This document shows, in pieces, positions 52,359-61,113 of a DNA stretch of 64,000 bases. This DNA is from JBEEOW01 sp041191405. Its GTDB lineage: Bacteria; Bacteroidota; Bacteroidia; Cytophagales; UBA9547. The DNA is taken from contig JBEEOW010000004.1 in NCBI GenBank assembly GCA_041191405.1, forward strand, positions 1-64,000. The letters run 5' to 3'. The translations under genes and the position numbers were made by a program. The notes beneath the pieces were generated by a model that was not told the origin of the DNA, did no database searches, and saw only the letters and a program-made list of their open reading frames with translations. Every line of letters starts with the position of its first letter. Within the stretch, counting starts at the first letter, position 1.

Positions 52359-53444
52359 TTAATCATTACTATTATAAATGTTAAATTCAGCATACAATGG
52401 AAAGTGATCACTATACTTTACTGAGTCAATAACAGTAAATTTATTCAAACTAAGTTCAGGACTAAAAAACTGGTTATCAATTCTTAAAAAAGGTAATTTA
52501 CCATTATAAGTTACCCCAAAACCTTTCCCTTTTTCTTCAAAAGAATTTTTTAATTTTTTTTGTAAACGTTGATAGGTATTACTACATGGCAAATCATTTA
52601 TATCGCCATTGATTATTACAGGGTAAGGACAAAGTTCTAAATGTTCTTCAAGCAATGCCAATTGTTGAGTTCGCTCAATAAATCCTTTTTTAATTCGTTT
52701 AATAACTTTTTTAATTTTATTTTTTGAAGTTGAATCTACATCAGTAATATCATTTTCATTAATACTCATTGATTGTAAATGAATATTATATACACGAATT
52801 GGCTTGCCATTTACTTTTATATCCAAATATAACATTTGGTTATTACTTTTAGTTTTTTGTTCTATTACACCTTTACCAATAATAGGATATTTACTAAAAA
52901 TTATCATCCCAAATTCACCTCCTACCCTATTAGTATGTGATGCCGAAAAAAAATATTTCCATTTTAAACCTTTCTTTAATTGCTTAATGCTATTGAAATA
53001 TTTAGAATTTCGTTCATTATAAAATTCTTGTAAACAAATTACATCGGAATTGGTGCCTATAATCCAATTGCACATTTCTTTGCCTATTTCAGGTTTATTA
53101 TTATTTAAATGATCGTAAACATTTAACACCCTTACATTGTATGAAAGAATTTTAAGGTTAGATTTTTCATCACTTTTACTATTCCAAAACTGAAAAGTTC
53201 TATTGATAAATGAAATACCTAATAATATTACCAAAATAGGTATTAACAGTTTTTTAATTTTTTTTGTAAAAGAATAATATATAACAAAAAAGAATTGCCC
53301 AAATATCATAAATGGGATACTCCAACTCAAAAAACTCGCAAACCAAAACGTACTCGGTTTCACCCATACTGACATATAAGTTATTACTGTACAGATGGTA
53401 AAGAAAATGTATGTTTTAAATGTAAAAGTATATTTCAGTTTCAT
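52359..53444 (-). CDS. membrane-anchored endonuclease/exonuclease/phosphatase (EEP) protein
   Basis: I chose the ATG at 53444 (361 aa, MKLKYTFTF) because a -7 box lies between it and the longer frame's start. Three TM segments are predicted in the first ~90 residues, then the EEP domain with KILSYNVRVLN, DVICLQEFYN (catalytic Glu), YNIHLQSM, INGDIND (Asn and Asp) and the C-terminal SDHFPLYAEF with the catalytic His. The domain would face the periplasm or cytosol depending on the number of TM helices. Its substrate is unknown. Confidence 0.88.
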   Translation of the reverse strand: MKLKYTFTFKTYIFFTICTVITYMSVWVKPSTFWFASFLSWSIPFMIFGQFFFVIYYSFTKKIKKLLIPILVILLGISFINRTFQFWNSKSDEKSNLKILSYNVRVLNVYDHLNNNKPEIGKEMCNWIIGTNSDVICLQEFYNERNSKYFNSIKQLKKGLKWKYFFSASHTNRVGGEFGMIIFSKYPIIGKGVIEQKTKSNNQMLYLDIKVNGKPIRVYNIHLQSMSINENDITDVDSTSKNKIKKVIKRIKKGFIERTQQLALLEEHLELCPYPVIINGDINDLPCSNTYQRLQKKLKNSFEEKGKGFGVTYNGKLPFLRIDNQFFSPELSLNKFTVIDSVKYSDHFPLYAEFNIYNSND

Positions 53445-53468
53445 TGTGTGTGCAAAACAGAACTTAAA

Positions 53469-53476
53469 CAAATGTA
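53469..53476 (-). promoter_or_regulatory. -7 box for the EEP gene
   Basis: The minus strand reads TACATTTG, matching TAnnTTTG, 24 bp upstream of the ATG at 53444. A TTG at 53502-53500 gives a 23-nt spacer, at the edge of the accepted range. Confidence 0.5.
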
Positions 53477-53488
53477 GCATAAAAATGC

Positions 53489-54136
53489 TTATTTATTTCC
53501 AATTTGAACTTTTTCACCTAAAAATTTTGGATCAACGCCTATTATAAAGTCAATAATTACTTTTACTCTAGCAAAATATTCTCTAATAACTGTTTTAATA
53601 CCAAAGTATTTTGAAACATCTTTTGCATTAAAACCTATTGCTTTCATTTTTAATTTATGTGTAATATAAATTGCTCGCTCATTATGAAATTTTTGAGAAA
53701 TAATAAGTAAATTATTTTGTCCAAAAATTTCTTTGGCCCTAACTACGCTATCAAATGTTCTAAATCCAGCATAATCTAAGTATATTTTAGTTGAATCTAT
53801 GCCATTTTTAATTAGCTCATTTTTCATATCTGTAGGTTCATCGTACTCTTTGCTACTATTATCTCCACTGATAATTAAGTACTTAATTTTATTATTTTTA
53901 AACAAATCAACAGTTGCATCAATTCTATATTTGAAATAATAATTTGAATATCCATTTGACAAAGTTTTACTTGTGCCAAGTAATAATCCAACTTGATTAT
54001 CAGGTATATTTTCAATTTTATCAAAAGTTAAATCTGTAGCACTACTTTTAATAAAATAATTTGCTGCAAAAAGAGTTATCAAAAGTACTATTAAGCAAAT
54101 CCCTATTGTTATACTTATCGATTTTAAATACTTCAT
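53489..54136 (-). CDS. SanA/YdcF family (DUF218) membrane protein
   Basis: A 215-aa protein with one N-terminal TM segment (about 7-29) and a DUF218 domain: VGLLLGTSKTLSNG, RIDATVDLFKNNKIKYLIISGD, YLDYAGFRTFDSVVRAKEIFG and SQKFHNERAIYITHKL. SanA in enterobacteria affects vancomycin sensitivity and envelope permeability; the enzymatic activity is unresolved. It is close to the EEP gene on the same strand but separated by a promoter. Confidence 0.9.
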   Translation of the reverse strand: MKYLKSISITIGICLIVLLITLFAANYFIKSSATDLTFDKIENIPDNQVGLLLGTSKTLSNGYSNYYFKYRIDATVDLFKNNKIKYLIISGDNSSKEYDEPTDMKNELIKNGIDSTKIYLDYAGFRTFDSVVRAKEIFGQNNLLIISQKFHNERAIYITHKLKMKAIGFNAKDVSKYFGIKTVIREYFARVKVIIDFIIGVDPKFLGEKVQIGNK

Positions 54137-54190
54137 AATGAATTATGAGAAAAAATAAAAGAGCTAATTTTCATTAACTCTTTTATTGAT

Positions 54191-55012
54191 TTATTTATTC
54201 CAAATATCTGCTTCTTTACTATCGTATCGAGGTTTTGTTTCTTTTTTCTCCTCTGGACGCTCAACATCTGAATGTTTGCTGTATTTTTTCAACATTCTTT
54301 TTCTATATTTTTCTTTAGCAGCATACGAGTTTTTTACCTGACCACCACGATAAACTGCACTTGGATGTTGACCTTTTTTTCTACCTTTTACAATAATATC
54401 ACCTTCGTAGGTAGCCATTTCGTGGGTTTTATTTCTAATGTTTTTATTTCTAGCTTGTAATGTTCTCACTGAAATATCTCCACTATAACCACTTGAACGT
54501 TTATTTTGATCTTTTCTAAATTTTGCTCTATTAGCTAAATAGTTCCCCCCGATATCACCTCTGCTCCCTGATGCTTTCTTATTGTTTGCTTCTCTTAATT
54601 TGGCTCTATTTGCCAAATAATTTCCTCCAACTGTACCTTTGTTGTTTGCAATTTCCTTTTGTTTACCTTTTCTAGCAGCATCTCTACTTTCAAGCGTACC
54701 ACTTTTTACATTACCTTCACTTGAAGCTGATTGCTGACTAACTTTATTTCTCTTATTTATTTGCCCTTCTCTGTCTCCATTTCCTGAATAAGCGGCTGTT
54801 TTACGAGTATTTGCTTTACGTTTATCATTTCTCTCTTTTAAATCATCCTTTCTATTTCCAGAATAATTTTTAGTTTTAACACTTTGCTCAGGCTTAGGTT
54901 TAACTTTACGAGTATAATTTTTTTGATCAGGAGTATCTTGAGCATACAAAAGCTTAGTGAATATAATCATCACAAGCGTTATTGTAATTTTCAATAGTCT
55001 AAATCTTATCAC
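54191..55012 (-). CDS. basic secreted protein of eight ~26-aa repeats
   Basis: A 273-aa exported protein. After a signal peptide (ends KLLYAQ), residues about 49-250 contain eight imperfect repeats of about 26 residues. Each starts with an aromatic or Ser, then xGD/xGN (YSGN, SEGN, NKGT, SRGD, YSGD, YEGD, YRGG) and continues with Leu-x-x-Arg and many Lys/Arg. Two neighbouring repeats (124-149 and 150-175) share GGNYLANRAK. It is strongly basic overall. No family is recognised; binding to acidic glycans, LPS or DNA is a guess. It is near a small lipoprotein gene on the same strand. Confidence 0.75.
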   Translation of the reverse strand: MIRFRLLKITITLVMIIFTKLLYAQDTPDQKNYTRKVKPKPEQSVKTKNYSGNRKDDLKERNDKRKANTRKTAAYSGNGDREGQINKRNKVSQQSASSEGNVKSGTLESRDAARKGKQKEIANNKGTVGGNYLANRAKLREANNKKASGSRGDIGGNYLANRAKFRKDQNKRSSGYSGDISVRTLQARNKNIRNKTHEMATYEGDIIVKGRKKGQHPSAVYRGGQVKNSYAAKEKYRKRMLKKYSKHSDVERPEEKKETKPRYDSKEADIWNK

Positions 55013-55086
55013 AAGTAATTGAATTTAAATTTTAAGATAAATATTTTAAAAGAAAAAGTTATCCAACAATTGAATAACTTTATTAA

Positions 55087-55353
55087 TTATCTTTTCTTTT
55101 TTCCTCTGTAATAATCGTTTGTTAAACGTTTATCTCTTTTCTTTTTTACAATACCGTTATCGCTTTTTCGTACTGAAGCACCTTCTGGAGCCACTTTTCC
55201 ATCTTCTCCTTTTTGTAAAGCTGTTCCACGAGTTTCACCATCTTTAGCATCCCAATAGGATGGACAAGGAATTTTATTGCTTCTACCACAACTACTTAAA
55301 ATTAAAGTAATTCCGAATGCAATAAATATATATTTCAAAGCTAATGTTTTCAT
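55087..55353 (-). CDS. small basic lipoprotein
   Basis: An 88-aa protein with lipobox ILSSC (Cys22). The mature part has a CPSYWDAKDGETRG segment and a very basic C-terminus (KKKRDKRLTNDYYRGKKKR). Short CPSY lipoproteins occur in Bacteroidota but their role is unknown. It lies 74 bp upstream of the basic repeat protein and is probably co-transcribed; both carry the same charge character, suggesting a joint surface role. Confidence 0.75.
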   Translation of the reverse strand: MKTLALKYIFIAFGITLILSSCGRSNKIPCPSYWDAKDGETRGTALQKGEDGKVAPEGASVRKSDNGIVKKKRDKRLTNDYYRGKKKR

Positions 55354-55430
55354 ATTTTAGTAATTTAATCTACAGCATTAACACCAAATATTACAATTAA
55401 TTCCCTAAATATCACATTATTTTTCGAAAA

Positions 55431-57410
55431 TTAAAATTCAATTAAAGCTTTTATTTTTTCCTTTAAGCGAGACTTAGGTAAAAATTGATTTTCTAGTGAA
55501 CTCGAAAATGGAATTGGTGTATCTAATGCTCCCAAACGAGTTACAGGTGCATCAAGATTAGCAAAACAGTTTTCGGCAATTTCAGCAGCTATTTCAGAAG
55601 CAATGCTTCCAGTTTGTGTATCTTCATTCAATACCAACACTTTACCATTTTTCCTTACAGATTCAAAAACTGTATCTTTATCCCAAGGTAACAATGTTCT
55701 TAAATCAATAACATCTGCACTGATTTCCATTTCTTTAACAACTTCTAAAGCCCAATGAACTCCCATTCCATAAGTAACTATAGTAATTTCGTCACCTCTC
55801 GATGCATAAGCAGCTTTGCCTATTGGGGTAGTGTAATAACCAACTGGCACTTCACCTATAAGTGTTCTGTACAAATATTTATGTTCAAAATATAAATATG
55901 GATTTGGGTCACCAATTGCAGCTAAAAGTAATCCTTTTGCATCATAAGGATTTGATGGATAAACAATTTTTAAGCCTGGTGTATGAAAAAACCATGCTTC
56001 TGTTGACTGTGAATGAAATGGACCTGCTGCTGTACCAGCTCCTGTTGGTAAACGTAACACCACATCAGCATTTATTCCAGTACGGTAATGTATTTTTGCA
56101 AGATTATTAACAACTTGGTTGAAACCCATAGTTACAAAATCAGCAAACTGAATTTCAACCACAGATTTATGACCTTCAATTGACAAACCTAAACCTGCAC
56201 CAATTATTGCTGACTCACAAAGTGGTGTATTTCTAATACGCTGTTTACCAAAACGATCTACAAAACCCTCAGTAACTTTAAAAACTCCACCATATTCAGC
56301 AATATCTTGACCCATTAATATTAAATTGGGGAAATTTTCCATTGCTTCAATCAATCCATCGCTGATAGCATCAATAAATCTAACTTCTTGTTTTGTATTT
56401 CCTTGCGCTAAAACAATATTGCCATTATAAGGATAATAAACATCATTTAATTCATCTTCAATAGTTGATTCAACCATTGGTTCTGAATTTGCTTGTTCCC
56501 AAGCTTGATCAATTTCTTTTTTAATATCTTTATGTAAATCAGCTACAATTTTATCATCAATAATATTTTCTCTGATTAAAAATAGTTCAAAATTTTCTAG
56601 TGGGTCTTTCTGAACCCACATATCAAATAATTGTTGTGGAACATATTTAGTTCCTGATGCTTCCTCATGTCCACGCATTCTAAAAGTAACTGCTTCAACT
56701 AAAATAGGACGAGGATTTTGACGCAATTCTTCTGCCTTGGTTTTGATAAAATCATATACTTCAAGTACATTATTTCCATCAATTTTGTAAGCCTCAATGC
56801 CATAAGCTGGACCTTTTTCAACAAAACTATCACACTTATATTGCTCATTGATAGGCGTTGATAAGCCATATCCATTATTTTCAACCAAAAAAATCACTGG
56901 CAAATCCCACACTGCGGCTACATTCAAGGCTTCATGAAAATCACCTTCACTCGCACCACCATCACCAGTAAAAGCTAATGTTACTTTATTTTTTTTAGCC
57001 AAATTACTTGCCAATGCAATTCCATTAGCAACCGTTAATTGAGGGCCTAAATGAGAAATCATTCCAAAAATATGATGTTCCTTACTTACAAAATGAAATG
57101 AACGGTCTCTCCCTTTTGTAAAACCAAGTTTTTTCCCTTGAAATTGCGCAAATAATCGACGAAGAGGAATATCTCTTGAAGTAAAAACACCTAAATTTCT
57201 GTGAAGAGGTAAAATATATTCATCAGCTTGTAAAGCCTCAGTAACACCCACAGAAACAGCTTCTTGACCAATACCTGAAAACCATTTTGAAATTTTATTT
57301 TGTCTCAACAAAACCAACATTTTTTCTTCAATTAAACGAGGTTTTAGTAAAGCTTTATAAAGCTGAACAAGCGTTTCGTTTGAATAATGTTTTCTGTCAA
57401 AATGCATCAT
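55431..57410 (-). CDS. 2-oxoacid (branched-chain type) dehydrogenase E1, alpha/beta fusion
   Basis: A 659-aa cytosolic enzyme in which E1 alpha (residues 1 to about 325) and E1 beta (about 335-659) are fused. The alpha part has the thiamine diphosphate motif GDGG (149-152) to ENNGYG (177-182) and the RHRxxx-like phosphorylation-loop region RMRGHEEASGTKY. The beta part has DIAEYGGVFKVTEGF and the C-terminal NEDTQTGSIASEIAAEI. It decarboxylates branched-chain 2-oxoacids and passes the acyl group to E2 lipoate. No E2 or E3 gene is nearby. The fusion is usual in Bacteroidota. Confidence 0.93.
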   Translation of the reverse strand: MMHFDRKHYSNETLVQLYKALLKPRLIEEKMLVLLRQNKISKWFSGIGQEAVSVGVTEALQADEYILPLHRNLGVFTSRDIPLRRLFAQFQGKKLGFTKGRDRSFHFVSKEHHIFGMISHLGPQLTVANGIALASNLAKKNKVTLAFTGDGGASEGDFHEALNVAAVWDLPVIFLVENNGYGLSTPINEQYKCDSFVEKGPAYGIEAYKIDGNNVLEVYDFIKTKAEELRQNPRPILVEAVTFRMRGHEEASGTKYVPQQLFDMWVQKDPLENFELFLIRENIIDDKIVADLHKDIKKEIDQAWEQANSEPMVESTIEDELNDVYYPYNGNIVLAQGNTKQEVRFIDAISDGLIEAMENFPNLILMGQDIAEYGGVFKVTEGFVDRFGKQRIRNTPLCESAIIGAGLGLSIEGHKSVVEIQFADFVTMGFNQVVNNLAKIHYRTGINADVVLRLPTGAGTAAGPFHSQSTEAWFFHTPGLKIVYPSNPYDAKGLLLAAIGDPNPYLYFEHKYLYRTLIGEVPVGYYTTPIGKAAYASRGDEITIVTYGMGVHWALEVVKEMEISADVIDLRTLLPWDKDTVFESVRKNGKVLVLNEDTQTGSIASEIAAEIAENCFANLDAPVTRLGALDTPIPFSSSLENQFLPKSRLKEKIKALIEF

Positions 57411-57902
57411 GGCCTAAATAAATTTCAAATTGGTTTGCAATAATAACAAAGAACGAATTTTCAGCTATCAAATGCAAGATTTAAAGCAATTGTAAGTAAA
57501 AAATATTGAAAAAGGGTGATAATAATTAAGAATTAAGGTTTGGCAGGATTTACAAATTATGAGAATATATATATATAATTAAAACAATTAAACCACATAG
57601 TAACATAGTTTTGATTATTAACAATTTACAATATTTTTTTTTACAAGATAAGGAATAATAGTTTAAGAGAATTTAAGAAGATTTATTCTAAATCTTGTAA
57701 AATCAAAAAAAATATTGATTCCCTATGTTTTCTAAGTAAATAAAACACTTTAATATTTGCATAATTCCTATGTTCCTATGTGGTAAAAAAGTCATAAATC
57801 TTAAGTCATTTGTCTAAAATCTAATATCTAAAATCCAGCTTCTCATAAAATAAATCATAAGCTAAACCATTTTTCCCAAATAAATGAATAATTTTACTAG
57901 CT
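57411..57902. other. long AT-rich intergenic region with repeats
   Basis: A 492-bp gap between divergent genes with no supported ORF. It contains a poly-AT stretch (57570s), an inverted pair ACCACATAGTAACATAG (about 57592-57608) and CTATGTTCCTATGTGGT (about 57767-57783) about 160 bp apart, and heptamer array D near the M16 gene. Two heptamers ATTAAGA and ATTAAGG lie at 57525-57538. Promoters for both flanking genes must lie here, but no perfect TAnnTTTG box was found. Confidence 0.6.
57791..57867. repeat. heptamer array D (11 units, decaying)
   Basis: The units GTCATAA, ATCTTAA, GTCATTT, GTCTAAA, ATCTAAT, ATCTAAA, ATCCAGC, TTCTCAT, AAAATAA, ATCATAA, GCTAAAC are in constant 7-nt phase. The first seven match the GTCTTAA/ATCTAAA family of arrays B and C; the last four are degenerate. 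Confidence 0.75.
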
Positions 57903-59144
57903 ATGATACAATTTGAAGAATTTATCCTAAATAACGGTCTGAAAGTATTAGTACATGAAGACCCAAATACTCCTTTAGCTGTTGTAAATATTTTATACAA
58001 TGTTGGTTCGAGGGATGAAACGCCTGATAAAACTGGATTTGCGCACTTATTTGAGCATTTAATGTTTGGCGGTTCAATTAATATTCCATCGTACGACGAA
58101 GCTTTGCAAGTGGTTGGTGGTGAAAACAATGCATTTACTTCTCCTGATATAACTAATTATTATTTAACGGTTCCAGCTCAAAATATTGAAACAGCTTTTT
58201 GGCTAGAGAGTGATCGTATGTTGAGTTTGGCTTTTGACGAAAAATCGCTAGAAGTGCAACGCAAAGTAGTTATTGAGGAATTTAATCAAAGATATTTAAA
58301 CCAGCCTTATGGTGATATTTGGTTAAAACTTCGTCCTTTAGCTTATACAACACATTCGTATTCATGGCCAACCATTGGTAAAGAAATTAGCCACATTGCT
58401 GATGCCACAATGGATGATGTGAAAGCATTTTTCCAGAAATTTTATATTCCAAACAATGCCGTAATGGTAGTTGCAGGAAATGTAAAATTGGATCAAGTAA
58501 AAGAACTTGCTAAAAAATATTTTGAACCAATTCCTGCTGGCGAAGCTTATATTAGAAATTTGGTGCAAGAACCAGTTCAAACAGAAGCAAGATTCCTTGA
58601 AACAACAGCAAAAGTTCCTGTTTCGGCAATTTACAAAGTGTATCATATGAAAGGCAAATTGGATGCACAATATGCTTCGGCTGATTTGTTAAGTGATATT
58701 TTGGGTAGAGGAAAATCATCTCGTTTACACCATAAATTAGTGAACGAAAACCCTTTATTTAACTCTTTGAGCGCACATGTGATGGGTAGTTATGAGCCAG
58801 GTTTATTTATTGTTGAAGGTAAAATTAACCCCAATGTTTCACTTGAAGAAGCCGACAAAGCTATTACTGCCGAAATAGAAGCCATTGTAAAAGAAGGTGT
58901 CACTGTAAGTGAATTAGAAAAGGTTAAAAATCAGGCTATTTCATCTGTTGCTTTTGGCGAAATGGAATTACTTAACAGAGCAATGCATTTGGCTTTTGCT
59001 GCAAACTTAGGCGACCCAAATTTAGCTAATAAAGAAATTGAAACTATAAATGCAGTTACTGCCGAATCGGTAATACAAGCTGCAAAAGAAATATTAAGAC
59101 CCGAAAACTGTAGCACACTTTACTATAAAGCTGAAAATGAATAG
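57903..59144 (+). CDS. M16 family zinc peptidase
   Basis: A 413-aa pitrilysin-type protein with the inverted zinc motif H48-L-F-E51-H52 (HLFEHLMFGG), the downstream Glu region about 75 residues later (VVIEEFNQRY), and the second-half domain with GRGKSSRLHHKLV. There is no signal peptide visible, so it is likely cytosolic or handled as a processing peptidase. It is followed, with 8-bp overlap, by ispF. Confidence 0.9.
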   Translation: MIQFEEFILNNGLKVLVHEDPNTPLAVVNILYNVGSRDETPDKTGFAHLFEHLMFGGSINIPSYDEALQVVGGENNAFTSPDITNYYLTVPAQNIETAFWLESDRMLSLAFDEKSLEVQRKVVIEEFNQRYLNQPYGDIWLKLRPLAYTTHSYSWPTIGKEISHIADATMDDVKAFFQKFYIPNNAVMVVAGNVKLDQVKELAKKYFEPIPAGEAYIRNLVQEPVQTEARFLETTAKVPVSAIYKVYHMKGKLDAQYASADLLSDILGRGKSSRLHHKLVNENPLFNSLSAHVMGSYEPGLFIVEGKINPNVSLEEADKAITAEIEAIVKEGVTVSELEKVKNQAISSVAFGEMELLNRAMHLAFAANLGDPNLANKEIETINAVTAESVIQAAKEILRPENCSTLYYKAENE

Positions 59145-59622
59145 AATTAGAGTAGGTTTTGGTTACGATGTACACCAACTTACCACCGAACGTGAACTTT
59201 GGTTAGGTGGAATTAAATTAGCTAGCGACAAAGGTGCACTTGGGCATTCTGATGCTGATGTGCTTATTCATGCAATTTGCGATGCCTTATTAGGTGCTGC
59301 AAATTTAAGAGATATAGGTTTTCATTTCCCAAACACAGATAAACGTTGGGAAAATATTGACAGTAAAATTCTATTGAAAGAAGTTTGTAATATTTTAGCT
59401 GAAAATGGATATTCAATTGGAAATGTCGATGCAAGTTTAGCATTAGAAGCGCCAAAAATTAATCCGCATATTACTAAAATGCAAGAAACACTTGCTGAGG
59501 TTATGGGCATTAGAACAAAAGATATTTCAATAAAAGCAACTACCAATGAAACACTTGGTTATGTTGGCAGAAGAGAAGGTGTTAATGCATTTGCAGTGGC
59601 ATTGATTTATGAAAAAGAGTAG
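59137..59622 (+). CDS. ispF: 2-C-methyl-D-erythritol 2,4-cyclodiphosphate synthase
   Basis: A 161-aa enzyme of normal length with the metal ligands in GFGYDVHQL (Asp10, His12), LGHSDADVLIHAICDALLG and the C-terminal ATTNETLGYVGRREGV. It forms the cyclic diphosphate of the MEP isoprenoid pathway. The start overlaps the M16 gene by 8 bp, giving translational coupling. The stop TAG is the first part of heptamer array E and is followed by a terminator. Confidence 0.96.
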   Translation: MNRIRVGFGYDVHQLTTERELWLGGIKLASDKGALGHSDADVLIHAICDALLGAANLRDIGFHFPNTDKRWENIDSKILLKEVCNILAENGYSIGNVDASLALEAPKINPHITKMQETLAEVMGIRTKDISIKATTNETLGYVGRREGVNAFAVALIYEKE

Positions 59623-59642
59623 TTGAGAGTTTAGAGTTTGAC
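59622..59642. repeat. heptamer array E (3 units)
   Basis: GTTGAGA, GTTTAGA, GTTTGAC directly follow the ispF stop codon and touch the terminator. The first two match the start of array B. Confidence 0.6.
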
Positions 59643-59691
59643 ATAAAAAAAGCGAGATTTTCGGTTCCCAAAAATCTCGCTTTTTTTATGT
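59642..59691. terminator. bidirectional terminator after ispF
   Basis: The long stem CATAAAAAAAGCGAGATTTT pairs with AAAATCTCGCTTTTTTTATG (loop about 10 nt). It is symmetrical with A and T runs and terminates both ispF and the convergent lipoprotein gene. Confidence 0.93.
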
Positions 59692-59709
59692 CAGATAATT
59701 CCATTTGAA

Positions 59710-60618
59710 TTACAATGCAATCAATTTGTTTCTTACTTCATCAGTAATTTTAATAATTGCTTGTAAGTTTTCAGGTTTCATAACAATTTCAGTAGTTGAA
59801 TTATCAACAATCACTAATCTACCATTTACAACCTTTGATTCTGGTTCTTTGTAAGTATATTTAATTTCTACTTTATCAAACTCAGTTTTAATTTTTTGAA
59901 TTTCAGTAGATACCTCTTTAAAATAAGGATCATCTTTATACATATCAAGGATTACAAATAAGTTATCTAAAACCATTTTTTGCTCACCTATTTTATCTTC
60001 AATTGTTTTGTTTTTGTTAGACTTTGTAACTTGAGTTGCTACATGCAAACCTTCTAACCAAGTTCCTGTAACCATCAAAACACTTAAATTTCCTCTTTTT
60101 TGCTTACGCAATTCTGAGTCCATATTATTAAATGCAATTGTTGATGAATAAATCAATGAGTCAATATTATCATCACTTGATGCAAAACGTTTCATTGAGT
60201 TGAAATCGAAAAATTGACCAATTTTAAGATTATCAGATAAAACACGCATAGCATTTAAATATTCAAGAGAACTCAATGTTTTCTCATAGATATTGATGTA
60301 TGCTAAGTTAGCACCATAAACACCAAGATTAAATGCTTGTTTGTAACTAGTTTTATATTTTTCAACATTATCAACATCATTCAAGATTTTAGGGTCAAAT
60401 TTTGCACCTGATTCTTTAATTGATGATGACATTTCCAATGGTGTTGGAATTGATTGAATTAAATCAGCTAATACTTCTTCAGAAATATCAGGAGTAGTAC
60501 TTTTTGTAGTAGCGGCAGTATCAACTGCTTCATTATCTTCTAGTTTATCACCACCTCCGCAAGCTGTTAATAAGAATGCGCAGCTTGCAATCATAGATAT
60601 GTATTTTATTGCTTTCAT
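59710..60618 (-). CDS. hypothetical lipoprotein of the sensor cluster
   Basis: A 302-aa protein with lipobox LLTAC (Cys20) and a Thr/Asp-rich linker, then a largely helical domain (about 50-260: YKQAFNLGVYGANLAYINIYE, LNAMRVLSDNLKIGQFFDF) and a C-terminal strand KVVNGRLVIVDN. No family is recognised. It is the last gene of the operon with the GAF/PAS/OmpA fusion and the small secreted protein, so it probably works in the same envelope-sensing process. Confidence 0.75.
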   Translation of the reverse strand: MKAIKYISMIASCAFLLTACGGGDKLEDNEAVDTAATTKSTTPDISEEVLADLIQSIPTPLEMSSSIKESGAKFDPKILNDVDNVEKYKTSYKQAFNLGVYGANLAYINIYEKTLSSLEYLNAMRVLSDNLKIGQFFDFNSMKRFASSDDNIDSLIYSSTIAFNNMDSELRKQKRGNLSVLMVTGTWLEGLHVATQVTKSNKNKTIEDKIGEQKMVLDNLFVILDMYKDDPYFKEVSTEIQKIKTEFDKVEIKYTYKEPESKVVNGRLVIVDNSTTEIVMKPENLQAIIKITDEVRNKLIAL

Positions 60619-60654
60619 AATCAGTATCTTTTACAAAAATTTAGAAAATATTTA

Positions 60655-61092
60655 TTATTTTTTATCGAAACCTAGAATTCCAACACCACATCCACCTTTA
60701 TCGGCTTCAAACTTAAACTCAATGTAGTAAACACCCGTTGCTTGACATGGGAAAACTAATGAAGGGAAATGTCTCTTCATTTGAGGACTATAAGTACTTG
60801 CTACCAATTTGTGCGTTCTATCAAAAAGAGATACTATCATTTTACCTCCTTTATTATTTTGATCACAAGCAACAATGATATATTCAGATCCCTTACTGAA
60901 TACATACGAAACTTCTTGTTTTGCACCTGGACCAGCTTTTAAAGTTGTATTAAAAGCTTTAATAAATGTAAAAGTCTCTAATTGAGACGCACAATCATCT
61001 AAGAAATCATCAGAATCACATTGTGCCATTGAAAATTGTGAGAACATTACCCCAACAATTAAACCGGTAATTTTTAAAATCAACTTCCTCAT
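60655..61092 (-). CDS. small hypothetical secreted protein
   Basis: A 145-aa exported protein with a signal peptide ending SMAQ, a compact beta-rich domain with five cysteines (CDSDDFLDDC near the start, then ACDQN, FPCQA, GGCGV) and a glycine-rich C-terminus. The pattern FPCQATGVYYIEFKF resembles a small jelly-roll or C2-like domain. No family is recognised. It lies between the OmpA-fusion sensor and a lipoprotein gene on the same strand. Confidence 0.7.
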   Translation of the reverse strand: MRKLILKITGLIVGVMFSQFSMAQCDSDDFLDDCASQLETFTFIKAFNTTLKAGPGAKQEVSYVFSKGSEYIIVACDQNNKGGKMIVSLFDRTHKLVASTYSPQMKRHFPSLVFPCQATGVYYIEFKFEADKGGCGVGILGFDKK

Positions 61093-61113
61093 ACTTAACT
61101 TACTATATTCAAC

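Noticed and set aside
53445..53480. Longer N-terminus of the EEP protein
   Set aside because: A -7 box at 53469-53476 lies within it, and the downstream Met gives a normal short leader.
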